42,807 nt of DNA from Mediterranea sp. (in: CFB group bacteria) (GTDB lineage: Bacteria; Bacteroidota; Bacteroidia; Bacteroidales; Bacteroidaceae): the NCBI GenBank assembly GCA_031259755.1, contig JAIRKY010000066.1:1-42807 (forward strand), given 5' to 3'. How positions within the stretch are numbered: position 1 is the stretch's first letter; every line of letters starts with the position of its first letter. Positions 1 to 8,210 of the stretch are shown here, piece by piece. The position numbers and the translations under genes are program-made. The notes below the pieces were generated by a model. It made no database searches. It saw nothing but the letters and a program-made list of their open reading frames with translations, and was not told the DNA's origin.

Positions 1-16
1 AATACTTTGTTTTTCT

Positions 17-47
17 TTTGCCACGTGGGACATTAATCTTAAATTTA
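17..47 (+). promoter_or_regulatory. Candidate pdxB promoter
   Basis: TTTG at 17-20, a 19-bp spacer, then TAAATTTA at 40-47. This matches the Bacteroidota -33/-7 consensus TTTG...TAnnTTTG except for the last base. It lies 25 bp upstream of the pdxB start codon, so the leader would be very short. The assignment rests only on the pattern. Confidence 0.4.
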
Positions 48-71
48 CACCAATTTTCAAAATCATAATGT

Positions 72-1160
72 ATGAAAGTCATTGTAGATAGGAAGATTCC
101 ATATATAAAAGAGGCGATCGAAGCCATAGCTGATGAAGTTGTGTATGTTTTCGGTAATGAATTTACGCCGGCATTAATAAAGGACGCAGATGCCCTGATC
201 GTTCGTACCCGCACGAAATGTAACCGTAAACTGCTCAAAAGGAGCAACGTGCAATTCATTGCCACAGCCACAATAGGTTATGACCATATTGACACCCAAT
301 ATTGTTACGAAGCGGGTATATCTTGGATAAATACGCCGGGATCGAACGCCAATTCCGTGGCTGAATATGTCGAATCGGCTCTGACCCTACTGAAGGATCG
401 TGAGATGCCCCTCAGTAAAATGAAAATGGGTATTGTCGGAGCCGGTAATGTCGGAACAAAAGTTGGCGAAAAAGCAATCACTTTTGGTATGTCCGTATTA
501 GAAAATGATCCCCCACGTGCGGCGCGGGAAGGCGGCGAACACTTTGTTACACTGGAACAGATTGCCAAAGAGTGCGATATCATTTCTTTTCATACCCCAC
601 TAATTATGAAGGGCGAATACAAAACTTACCATCTTGCAGACAAAGATTTTTTCCACTCGCTCAAAAAGAAACCGCTCATTATCAATACCGCACGGGGTGA
701 AGTGATAAACACCAAGGCCCTATTGGCTGCAATGAACGAAAGGATAGTTTCGGATGCAATCATCGACGTATGGGAAAACGAACCGCGTATTAACCGCGAA
801 TTACTAAGACAGGCGTATATTGCCACTCCTCATATTGCCGGATATTCGGCAGACGGAAAAGGAAATGCCACCCGGATGGTATTGGAAGGATTGTGCAAAC
901 ATTTTCATATAGATGCCGAGATTAAAATTAAACTACCGCGCCCGAGGATAACAGAAAAAACACTTTTCAATAACTATACTGATCTCGTTCTTGTCGCTTA
1001 CGATCCGAGGAGAGATACAATGTGGCTAAAAGAGGAACCGGGACGTTTCGAAGAATTCCGCAATAACTATCCACTGAGAAGAGAGGTAGAAATATACTAC
1101 GAAGCGTGGGAGAAATGCATCTCCAACAAATCCCTCAGGAAAAAGATAATGAAAAGATAA
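72..1160 (+). CDS. pdxB: Erythronate-4-phosphate dehydrogenase
   Basis: Cytosolic NAD-dependent 2-hydroxyacid dehydrogenase. In the DXP-dependent pyridoxal phosphate pathway it oxidises 4-phospho-D-erythronate to 2-oxo-3-hydroxy-4-phosphobutanoate. The 362 residues show an N-terminal catalytic lobe, a Rossmann domain with the dinucleotide loop GAGNVG near residues 122-127, the PdxB-typical stretch with YKTYHL near 182, the catalytic-region string NTARGEV near 206, and the family signature HIAGYSADGK near 255. A C-terminal PdxB dimerisation region follows. An alternative ATG lies 4 bases upstream in another frame. The start at 72 gives the normal N-terminus MKVIVD. Its substrate is the phosphorylated C4 acid erythronate, so it is chemically close to the PdxA2 gene 4 kb away, but the two are separately transcribed on opposite strands. 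Confidence 0.95.
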   Translation: MKVIVDRKIPYIKEAIEAIADEVVYVFGNEFTPALIKDADALIVRTRTKCNRKLLKRSNVQFIATATIGYDHIDTQYCYEAGISWINTPGSNANSVAEYVESALTLLKDREMPLSKMKMGIVGAGNVGTKVGEKAITFGMSVLENDPPRAAREGGEHFVTLEQIAKECDIISFHTPLIMKGEYKTYHLADKDFFHSLKKKPLIINTARGEVINTKALLAAMNERIVSDAIIDVWENEPRINRELLRQAYIATPHIAGYSADGKGNATRMVLEGLCKHFHIDAEIKIKLPRPRITEKTLFNNYTDLVLVAYDPRRDTMWLKEEPGRFEEFRNNYPLRREVEIYYEAWEKCISNKSLRKKIMKR

Positions 1161-1308
1161 ATGTGATAATCTTCCTTAAAAGTGTGTCATAAACCATAAG
1201 GGAATAACTTCCCCATACTCGACAACTTATTATAATGCATAGTCAATATAGATTTTAGATAGCGCTCGGGATTTCAAAGTGATTGCTTTATCTTCCGGCT
1301 ATCCATTT

Positions 1309-1743
1309 CTACTTTCTTTCTTCAAGCAATTTCTTCAGAAAATCAATTTGATTTTGTTTGTCCTTCAATTGCCGCTCATAAAGAGTTTCCTTCTCTTCGT
1401 ATAATTTCTGAATCTCGTCAAGAGAACAATAATTATTATAGTCTTTTGCATGAACAGTTTGTGTATTATCTCTGGCCTCAAACGTATTATTCTCTACATA
1501 AAAAGAAACATCAGAAACATCTTCCATTTCTCTCAAGACATCAACCGGAACCTCCAAAACAATAGCCATTTTGTCCAGAAGAACTTCTTCAATAACGGAC
1601 TTCTGTTCTATTTGCGAAACTGCTTGTTGGCTCAGGCCTATTAATTGAGCTAAAGTAAACTGCTTCATTCCTCTCGATTCACGTACGCGTTTAATATTAC
1701 GCCCTTGATGTACGTTTTTCTCATGTTTGCTCTCTGCTTCCAT
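1309..1743 (-). CDS. XRE-family transcriptional regulator with C-terminal coiled coil
   Basis: A small DNA-binding protein of 144 residues. Residues ~15-72 form an HTH_3/Cro-CI helix-turn-helix with the typical string LIGLSQQAVSQIEQ in the turn and recognition helix. The C-terminal ~35 residues (from about SLDEIQKLYEEKE) are strongly charged with heptad-like spacing, which suggests a coiled coil for dimerisation. The target is unknown. The gene stands alone and is divergent from the acyltransferase gene. Proteins with this HTH-plus-coil layout are common orphan regulators in Bacteroidales. A plausible promoter lies just upstream (1788-1816). I cannot tell whether it regulates itself, the acyltransferase or something distant. 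Confidence 0.85.
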   Translation of the reverse strand: MEAESKHEKNVHQGRNIKRVRESRGMKQFTLAQLIGLSQQAVSQIEQKSVIEEVLLDKMAIVLEVPVDVLREMEDVSDVSFYVENNTFEARDNTQTVHAKDYNNYCSLDEIQKLYEEKETLYERQLKDKQNQIDFLKKLLEERK

Positions 1744-1787
1744 AAAATAACGTATTTATCTTTTATTACGATTATAATTCTAGCCAC

Positions 1788-1816
1788 CAAATATAGCGAA
1801 TAGTTCTGAAAACAAA
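1788..1816 (-). promoter_or_regulatory. Promoter of the XRE regulator gene
   Basis: Read on the minus strand, TATATTTG (1795 to 1788) is a perfect TAnnTTTG -7 box. TTTG (1816 to 1813) lies 17 bp upstream as a -33 box. The -7 box sits 45 bp upstream of the start codon at 1743. Confidence 0.5.
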
Positions 1817-1902
1817 CGGAAAGTGAGCCATTAATTGTAAATACAAGCAGCCAACTTGTTTTTTACAAGAAATATCATTCATTCAACAAGCAAAAGACAC
1901 GC

Positions 1903-1910
1903 TACTTTTG
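1903..1910 (+). promoter_or_regulatory. Possible -7 box for the acyltransferase gene
   Basis: TACTTTTG fits TAnnTTTG exactly and lies 77 bp upstream of the start at 1988. No convincing TTTG -33 element is present 19-21 bp further up, so support is partial. Confidence 0.35.
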
Positions 1911-1987
1911 TCGCAATTATAGTGGTTTGAAGGATCAGTCGCTTTCTTTCATTTGCTCAACAGACAACATATTGACACATTCTTATT

Positions 1988-3085
1988 ATGTATCACAAGA
2001 TTGATAATTTAAGGAGTCAAAGCCTGGATTTACTCCGATTCCCTTTGGCTATAGTCGTTTTAGCCAATCATTTAATAGGTAATATTAGTAGTGATGTTCC
2101 GGATAATATGCCGGATCTATATGTGTACTCTTTATTGGAAAATATCCAGAAAGCGTTCTTTTCAGGCCAATCTGTACCTGTTTATTTTTTTATCTCAGGT
2201 GTAGTTTTCTTTTTAGGTACGGATTTCAATAAAAAAACATTCATTCAAAAGCTGAAAAATAGAACCAGATCTTTGCTGATACCCTATATAATATGGAATT
2301 TAATCGGCCTTGTGTATCTTTTGTGGAGAATTTCACTCAACGCCGAGACGTCTTTATCCGTCACCCTTTCGGAGTTTTCAATAGCCCGTTTCTTCTCGGC
2401 TTTTTGGATGTTTTCAAGCGATCCTGAAGTTGCGGGATTTTACCCTGCGGATGGTCCCCTGTGGTTTATCCGGGATTTAATTATTGTGGTTTGTTTAGCT
2501 CCCATTATCTGTTTTGCGATAAAAAAGACAAAGTATTACTTTATAATACTTCTTGGTATTGCATGGTTCATACTTGGTCTTGATCACGATAATTGGATAC
2601 GTTTATGGCAATTAGCCCATGCCTTTTTCTTTTTTTCATGGGGAGCGTATATAAGTATTTGCAAACCGGATATGATCGAGTACTTCAGGCGTTTCTTCAA
2701 ATTATCCATTTTCTTGTATCTTACATTAGGGGTCTTATGTTTAATTTTTCATGATAAGCCGTTATTTAGCTATTTAAAATCATGTAATATAATTGTCGGA
2801 CTGTTTTTTGCTTATAATTTATCGGCAGGATTGTTGAAAAAGAATATACTGAAAGTCAGCAAATTCCTATCATCATCCAGCTTTTATATTTATGTCTCGC
2901 ATACATTTTTAATAGGTGGGATTAGGAGAGTAATGACGATAATTTTTAATCCTCAAACCGGTTATGATTTCGTTATTGTATTTTTTGCTTCATTGGTATG
3001 TATTGTCGCAATATTATTAATCACATTCTATTTACTAAATAAATATTGTAGTTTCGGATTGAAGATTTTAATGGGGAAGAAATAA
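1988..3085 (+). CDS. Acyltransferase family 3 membrane protein (OafA/YrhL type)
   Basis: An integral membrane O-acyltransferase of 365 residues with about ten hydrophobic segments. The family's N-terminal signature is visible as LDLLRFPLAIVVLANHL (residues ~13-29), including the conserved Arg and the His thought to be catalytic. PLWFIRDLI (~residue 158) is a second conserved block. Such proteins acetylate or succinylate surface sugars, lipids or antibiotics; the acceptor here is not predictable. The gene is clearly more AT-rich than the metabolic genes to its right, with long T and A runs, and has no operon partner. This fits horizontal acquisition but does not prove it. It converges on the DUF1537 kinase gene, with only 8 bp between the two stop codons. 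Confidence 0.85.
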   Translation: MYHKIDNLRSQSLDLLRFPLAIVVLANHLIGNISSDVPDNMPDLYVYSLLENIQKAFFSGQSVPVYFFISGVVFFLGTDFNKKTFIQKLKNRTRSLLIPYIIWNLIGLVYLLWRISLNAETSLSVTLSEFSIARFFSAFWMFSSDPEVAGFYPADGPLWFIRDLIIVVCLAPIICFAIKKTKYYFIILLGIAWFILGLDHDNWIRLWQLAHAFFFFSWGAYISICKPDMIEYFRRFFKLSIFLYLTLGVLCLIFHDKPLFSYLKSCNIIVGLFFAYNLSAGLLKKNILKVSKFLSSSSFYIYVSHTFLIGGIRRVMTIIFNPQTGYDFVIVFFASLVCIVAILLITFYLLNKYCSFGLKILMGKK

Positions 3086-3093
3086 TGCCTGGT

Positions 3094-4260
3094 TCATGCG
3101 GTATCAAAAAGATTTCCCCAAGGGTAACTTCCGGGTTTGAGCGTTATGGTAATACCCGGATTCTTGGCGGGCGCCATTCGAATTACTCCATGGGTGACTT
3201 CACATTCTATACTGAATATATTCCAGGCTGTACGTTTAAGGATTGAAAAGGCGGTTGCTCCTCCTTCAATGATTAATTCTTGTGGGATACGTTCGGATAA
3301 GAGCGCTGCGACAGCTTTTCCCATTTCTTCCCTTAATCTCAGAGCAATATCTCTACCTTTTCTGGGGGGATGATTAATGTAAAGGATCAGTGAGTCGTGC
3401 TTGGCGTATGCTCTTTTCAGTTTTTCGATCCATTGTTCGGGCGCTTCCCTGTAAAAAAGAACCGCGGGTATGTTGTATTGAACGATGTCCTGGCGTTGAA
3501 TATAGCTAAAGTCTGCCGGCGGCTTGCTGTTCGTACTTCCCAGAATGATTAACGCATGTTTGCTTTGTATACCTTCGAATGGCGCGTGCGCGTCTACATT
3601 ATATCCCCTGGCGATAAGCCAGGCGGTAAAAAAGTCTGCTCCTCCCGCGGCTAATATTCCTTCTTTTATTTCTCCGGCTCGCCGTTTGACGTCCTCTACC
3701 GTGGCGGCTTCCGCTACATATAAGCCCCTTTCTCCCATACTTCTTTGGAGTATGAGTATCTTGCCGCTGTGTTTATGGAAAAGCAGCTTTGAGACATCGG
3801 CTGTTGTTACCGGAAATTCGGGATCGTTCGCAAAGATGGTTTTGTTCAGGGGTGTTTTGTTGATGTAGTACATCCCTTTTTCTATGGTTCGTCCCCGGCT
3901 TGGGTTCTGTGGGAGTAACAGGGCGCGTGTGATCCCGGTGATCTCCATCAATGTTCTTAGTTCGATGGCGATATGGCCTCTTAATATCGAATCTGTTTTC
4001 TTAAAGATATGGGTACACCCCATGTTCTTAATGGCATTGGCTATCCGGGTTGTTTCTTCAACGGCTTCCGCTTCAGTCATGGAACGGGTGTCCGTGGCAA
4101 AAACCAACATGTCGCATTGTTCCGGGCAAGCGACGGTTTCTTCTCCTCTATACATGGTCAGGTTCACCCGAAAGCCGAATCGCCAACCAATACCTGCGAT
4201 TTCGGCTGCTCCGGTGATATCGTCGGCAATGACGATCAGTTGACAGTTGGCAGATGGCAT
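3094..4260 (-). CDS. DUF1537-family four-carbon acid sugar kinase
   Basis: Predicted ATP-dependent kinase that phosphorylates the 4-hydroxyl of a C4 sugar acid such as D-threonate, L-threonate or erythronate. The 388 residues show the N-terminal substrate-domain motif ADDITGA (residues 12-18) and the C-terminal nucleotide-binding GGATA (333-337), followed by a Gly-rich tail LKPGSYPWG. The DUF1537 family was shown to be such kinases, usually paired with a PdxA2 or another dehydrogenase, and here PdxA2 lies immediately upstream (28-bp gap). It is the last gene of a leftward operon. The expected route is acid sugar, then 4-phospho-acid sugar, then DHAP after oxidation and decarboxylation by PdxA2. 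The stereochemistry of the substrate cannot be read from sequence. Confidence 0.88.
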   Translation of the reverse strand: MPSANCQLIVIADDITGAAEIAGIGWRFGFRVNLTMYRGEETVACPEQCDMLVFATDTRSMTEAEAVEETTRIANAIKNMGCTHIFKKTDSILRGHIAIELRTLMEITGITRALLLPQNPSRGRTIEKGMYYINKTPLNKTIFANDPEFPVTTADVSKLLFHKHSGKILILQRSMGERGLYVAEAATVEDVKRRAGEIKEGILAAGGADFFTAWLIARGYNVDAHAPFEGIQSKHALIILGSTNSKPPADFSYIQRQDIVQYNIPAVLFYREAPEQWIEKLKRAYAKHDSLILYINHPPRKGRDIALRLREEMGKAVAALLSERIPQELIIEGGATAFSILKRTAWNIFSIECEVTHGVIRMAPAKNPGITITLKPGSYPWGNLFDTA

Positions 4261-4288
4261 TGTTTATACTTTATTATATTTTGGGAAC

Positions 4289-5335
4289 TTAACTGCCTTG
4301 GCGTATGGCTTGCAACTTGGTTATCGCCATACGTGTAGCATAGTCAATGGATAATAGCATGGCGTCCGGGCTTGCTATTCCTTTTCCGGCTACGTCGAAT
4401 GCTGTTCCGTGGTCTACCGATACACGGATGATGGGTAGTCCCAAAGTGATGTTTACACCTTGAACACTGCTCATTCTTCCGGTTTCGGGATCCCAGTTAA
4501 AGCCTACTACTTTAAATGGAATGTGTCCCTGATCATGATACATAGCTACACAGCCATCGTATTGTCCACACTTCGCTTTGGCAAACAGGGTGTCGGGGGG
4601 TATAGGACCATCCACGTTGTACCCCGTGTTCTTTAGCTCGTTTACTGCCGGGATGATTTCTTTTTCTTCTTCCCAGCCGAACAATCCGTTGTCGCTTGAG
4701 TGCGGGTTTAACCCTGCAATGCCGATGCGTGGGTTTTCAATGCCAAACTGCTTGCAGGCATCCGCCATGAGTTGGGTAACGTCGATAATGCGTTGTTTTT
4801 TCACCTTGTCGCAAGCTTCACGCAAGGAGACGTGTGTCGAAACATGGATCACTCTCAGGAATTCGTCGGCCAACAGCATGGCATATTTGCTTGTTCCCGT
4901 GAAGTGGGCATATATCTCCGTATGCCCGTCGAAATGATGCTCCGCCAAGTTCAACGCTTCCTTATTGATGGGCGCCGTAACTGTTCCATCCACTTCTTTG
5001 TTCATGGCCAGTTCGATAGCTGTCTTGATGGACAGGAAGGCGGCGTCTCCTGCTTTAGCAGACACTTTACCATATTCCAATTGATCTAATCCGGTATAGT
5101 TCAGGTCATAAACATCTATACATCCATATTCGAATCCGGCATCGGAAACCTTGCCGATAGGATGGATATGCATGGATAGCCCGGTTGTTTTGATCGCTTT
5201 ACGCATCACTCCGGCGTCGGCAATAACCAGTGGGTTGCACCGGTCATATATTTTTTTCTTGTCGAGGGCTTTCACTACGATCTCAGGGCCTATGCCTGCG
5301 GGGTCGCCCATGGTAATGGCTAATGTCGGCTTCAT
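4289..5335 (-). CDS. PdxA2-type 4-phospho-acid-sugar dehydrogenase
   Basis: Member of the PdxA family (4-hydroxythreonine-4-phosphate dehydrogenase), 348 residues, cytosolic, metal- and NAD-dependent. Visible family blocks are GDPAGIGPEI (10-19), APINKEA (121-127), the metal-region HTE (138-140), a HDQG block near 265, and DHGTAFD (308-314). Between the HDQG and VNITLGLP blocks there are about a dozen extra residues (around NWDPETGRM) compared with biosynthetic PdxA. I associate these with the catabolic PdxA2 branch. With the adjacent DUF1537 kinase, the likely reaction is oxidation at C3 of a 4-phospho-threonate or -erythronate with loss of CO2, giving dihydroxyacetone phosphate. A role in B6 synthesis is less likely because of the operon context. 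Confidence 0.87.
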   Translation of the reverse strand: MKPTLAITMGDPAGIGPEIVVKALDKKKIYDRCNPLVIADAGVMRKAIKTTGLSMHIHPIGKVSDAGFEYGCIDVYDLNYTGLDQLEYGKVSAKAGDAAFLSIKTAIELAMNKEVDGTVTAPINKEALNLAEHHFDGHTEIYAHFTGTSKYAMLLADEFLRVIHVSTHVSLREACDKVKKQRIIDVTQLMADACKQFGIENPRIGIAGLNPHSSDNGLFGWEEEKEIIPAVNELKNTGYNVDGPIPPDTLFAKAKCGQYDGCVAMYHDQGHIPFKVVGFNWDPETGRMSSVQGVNITLGLPIIRVSVDHGTAFDVAGKGIASPDAMLLSIDYATRMAITKLQAIRQGS

Positions 5336-5388
5336 TCTTAAATTGAGATTTGAAAGTTAAGTACGATCTTATAATTTTGCTGAACTAC

Positions 5389-8127
5389 TTAGTATAAATT
5401 ACGATATATTTCCCGTGCGTCCTTTTCGGTTACTTCTCTGGGGTTATTTTTCAGCAGCCGTTGTACTTGCATGGCAGCTTCGGCCATGTGATTGACCGCG
5501 CTTTCCGGAACGCCGATCTCTGTTAGCTTAGTGGGTATGCCGCACTCTTTGGATAGCCGGGTAATGAAGTCTACGCCTTTTTCGGCTGTTTCTTCATCTG
5601 TCCCTCCCGGGGTTACGCCGCATGCCAAAGCTATATCGGCAAACTTGCGGACGTCCGAACTACGGTTAAAGCGCATGACGGAGGGTAAAAGTATGGCGTT
5701 TGCCAGGCCGTGCGAAATATGAAATTCGCCGCCAAGCGGGTAGGAGAGTGCATGTACGGCGGCAGTATTGACAGGCCCCAGGCAAATGCCGCCATAGTAA
5801 CTTCCCAACATAAGAGCTTCGCGGGCTTCGATGTCTTTTCCGTCTTTTACGGCGCGTAGCAGATTTGCCGCGATCAGTTCAATACCTTTTCGGGCATACA
5901 TGTCAATGACCGGATGGGCAAACTTATTGGTATAAGCTTCGATGCAGTGTGTCAGTGCATCCATGCCCGTCTCGGCGGTCACTTTCGGCGGAACGGTTAC
6001 CGTGAGTTGCGGGTCGAGATATGCCGCATCGGCTACAAGGTAAGGGCTTACGATCCCTTTTTTCAGTTTATCTGTTTCGTCAAGCAAAATGACATTGGGC
6101 GATACTTCGCTTCCTGTTCCCGCGGTGGTTGGTAAGCAGGCCAGCCAACGCTTACGGCTTTTCAGGTATCCTGTTCCGAAGATGTCTTCCGCCTTTTGAT
6201 CGCTTCCGATAAGCGCGGCGGTCAGTTTCGCCGTGTCCAGTACGCTACCGCCTCCTATGCCAACAACACTGTCGGCGTCAAATCGGCGGGCTTCATCCAG
6301 CACAATATAGAAATCTTTTACGGAGGGTTCTTGCAATACCTTATCAAAAATGCAGATGGCTACTCCGTTCACTTTCAACTTCCGAATGGCCTCTTCGATC
6401 AGAGGCAGGATAGGAGGAGTAGTGAGCAGGAATAGTCTCTTTAATCCCGATGCTGAATAATCATTGCAGAATTGTGCGATACATCCTGTACCGAACACGA
6501 CTTTCCGCGGTTGCAAAAGAACTACAGCCTCACCCCGACCCTCTTCAAAGGAGAGGGAGCTTTTTTTCTTCTCTTTCCGTTTCTCGAGGAAGCCGTAAAT
6601 AGTCAAGTCTTTATCGGCAAAGGGGGCCTTGAAGAAGAAACTGGCGAAATATCCTACGACAAACAGTACGATGTGACTATAAACTCCCAGCATGTATTTG
6701 TGGTGTTTGAAGTTCCAATCGCCTAAATCAAGTAGCGCCCGGCTGCCTTGCCCGTCGCCGAAATCGAATTTGGTTGAGGTCAGCATGGCGTAAGCTGTAA
6801 ACAATACGGCAGCGGCAATACCCACATACAGACCTTGCTTGTTGGCGCGGCGGCTCAATAGCCCGAGTAGAAAAAGGCCGACGATACCGGCGGAGAAGAT
6901 GGCATATAACTCAAAGACAATGCCTAATACTCCCTCGCCTCCCCAATGGGCATAGATCAGCGCTACTCCAATGGCGGCTACCCCGGACAGAAGTACAAGT
7001 ACACGTGCCAGGCGCAAGCGTTGTTTATCGGTACTTTCAGGTTTGAACCGGACGTAATAGTCTTCCACGCCGATAGCTGCCAGGCAGTTCATGTCGGAGT
7101 CGAGGCTGGATATGGCGGTGGCGATCAGGGCTGCCAGAATAAGTCCCAGTATTCCCGTCGGTAGCTCCGTGGCCATGAAATAAGGGAATACAGCATCAGC
7201 TTTGATCCCTTCGGGAAGTGATGATCCGGCGATTTGATAATAGGCGAATAATCCTGTACCGATGAACATGAATAATGTCCAGACAGGTACACTCATGAAT
7301 ACGCCAATGTATGCCGCTTTTTTGGCTTCCTTGTCGTTTTTCGCAGCCAGATAGCGTTGAACGATCGTTTGGTCTGTACCATATTTCTGGATGGCATAGA
7401 AAATGCCATTGAATACCATAACGATGAAGGTGAGCTGTGTCAGATCCCAGTCATACGGGCCAAAACTGATCTTGTTGAAATCAATGGCTGTGTTGATTAC
7501 GCTCGCCGGGCCTCCCTCTGGTTTGAACAGAAGGAGCAATGCGCAGATGATCCCGCCGCCGATGAGCAGGAATCCCTGGATGACATCCATCCAGATCACC
7601 CCTTCCATGCCTCCGAGTAGCGTGAGCAGTATGATGGCGACCCCCAGTACGATGATGATCGTCTGAATATCAATGCCAAGGAAAGGAGATACGGCCAGCG
7701 CCACGAGGAAGAACACGGTTCCCATTTTCGAGAAATGTGTCAGAACGAAAGCTATTGAACCGTATATACGTGCGAAGAGCCCGAAACGTTGTTCAAAATA
7801 CTCGTATGTGCTGAGTTTGATCACACGGCGGAAGAGCGGTACGATGATCCAGATCAGGCCTATCAATACGATCGGAACCATTAATCCCTGAACCAGAAGT
7901 ATCCAGTTGCCTGCGTATGCTGCTCCCGGATAAGCCAGGAATGTTACACTACTGATCAGTGTAGCGAAGATGGATATCCCGATGGCCCATGCAGGGATCT
8001 TTCCGCTTCCGGCAAAATAGTTCTCCGTATTTTTCTGCCGGCGTGAGAAGTAAAGTCCCACACCGATAGCCAGCGCTACCGATACGATAATGATCGTAAA
8101 ATCTATCCAGTGGAGTGTTTGTTCCAT
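5389..8127 (-). CDS. Sodium/solute symporter fused to iron-dependent alcohol dehydrogenase
   Basis: One open frame of 912 codons covers two full-length proteins. Residues 1 to ~505 are a Na+/solute symporter (SSS, SGLT/NanT fold, ~13 membrane segments). Residues ~537-912 are a complete group III iron alcohol dehydrogenase with the nucleotide loop GGGS (625-628) and metal ligands D723, H727, H792 and H806. The H792-H806 spacing of 14 matches the FucO-type ligand spacing. Symporters of this class import sugars, sialic acid or organic acids. The enzyme would oxidise or reduce a hydroxyl or aldehyde of the same metabolite in the cytosol. The hydrophilic linker (residues ~510-536) contains SSLSFEEGRGEA, encoded by a palindromic dispersed-repeat sequence at 6526-6560. 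The fusion therefore probably arose by read-through of a former intergenic repeat. No ATG precedes the dehydrogenase part. A sequencing indel creating the fusion is possible but unlikely, because both halves are intact. Confidence 0.88.
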   Translation of the reverse strand: MEQTLHWIDFTIIIVSVALAIGVGLYFSRRQKNTENYFAGSGKIPAWAIGISIFATLISSVTFLAYPGAAYAGNWILLVQGLMVPIVLIGLIWIIVPLFRRVIKLSTYEYFEQRFGLFARIYGSIAFVLTHFSKMGTVFFLVALAVSPFLGIDIQTIIIVLGVAIILLTLLGGMEGVIWMDVIQGFLLIGGGIICALLLLFKPEGGPASVINTAIDFNKISFGPYDWDLTQLTFIVMVFNGIFYAIQKYGTDQTIVQRYLAAKNDKEAKKAAYIGVFMSVPVWTLFMFIGTGLFAYYQIAGSSLPEGIKADAVFPYFMATELPTGILGLILAALIATAISSLDSDMNCLAAIGVEDYYVRFKPESTDKQRLRLARVLVLLSGVAAIGVALIYAHWGGEGVLGIVFELYAIFSAGIVGLFLLGLLSRRANKQGLYVGIAAAVLFTAYAMLTSTKFDFGDGQGSRALLDLGDWNFKHHKYMLGVYSHIVLFVVGYFASFFFKAPFADKDLTIYGFLEKRKEKKKSSLSFEEGRGEAVVLLQPRKVVFGTGCIAQFCNDYSASGLKRLFLLTTPPILPLIEEAIRKLKVNGVAICIFDKVLQEPSVKDFYIVLDEARRFDADSVVGIGGGSVLDTAKLTAALIGSDQKAEDIFGTGYLKSRKRWLACLPTTAGTGSEVSPNVILLDETDKLKKGIVSPYLVADAAYLDPQLTVTVPPKVTAETGMDALTHCIEAYTNKFAHPVIDMYARKGIELIAANLLRAVKDGKDIEAREALMLGSYYGGICLGPVNTAAVHALSYPLGGEFHISHGLANAILLPSVMRFNRSSDVRKFADIALACGVTPGGTDEETAEKGVDFITRLSKECGIPTKLTEIGVPESAVNHMAEAAMQVQRLLKNNPREVTEKDAREIYRNLY
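6526..6560. repeat. Dispersed palindromic repeat inside a coding sequence (fusion linker)
   Basis: On the plus strand the core is CCCTCTTC (6539-6546), an AAA loop, and GGAGAGGG (6550-6557), an 8-bp stem with one G-T pair, preceded by AGCCTCACCCCGA. From memory, this CTCACCCC-GRCCCTCT-AAAGGAGAGGGAGC form is a widespread intergenic mini-repeat in Bacteroidota and other bacteria. Here it is read in frame as SSLSFEEGRGEA between symporter and dehydrogenase. The hairpin is visible in the sequence. Its identity as a family member is recalled, not searched. Confidence 0.6.
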
Positions 8128-8158
8128 GATATAAAAATCAAATCAGATAAAGTTATAA

Positions 8159-8210
8159 TACTTGCATCCCCAAGAGATGACCCTTCACTACGTTCAGGAT
8201 GACGCAAGTA
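8159..8210. repeat. 52-bp MITE/REP-like element with inverted ends
   Basis: The element begins TACTTGC (8159-8165) and ends GCAAGTA (8204-8210), a perfect 7-bp inverted pair. The pairing continues as ATCC/GGAT with a 3-base bulge. Its interior (read on the minus strand as CATCCTGAACGTAGTGAAGG) is a mini-repeat motif I recall from many bacterial intergenic regions. It fills most of the aldolase-symporter gap and overlaps the 3' end of the aldolase gene, supplying the final codons (LASS) and the TGA stop at 8194-8196. Confidence 0.6.

Noticed and set aside
1-33. Possible start of a divergent minus-strand gene (reads MSHVAKEKQSI from 33 leftward)
   Set aside because: Only 11 codons are inside the window, there is no recognisable motif, and no good promoter lies on that strand. 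It cannot be supported.
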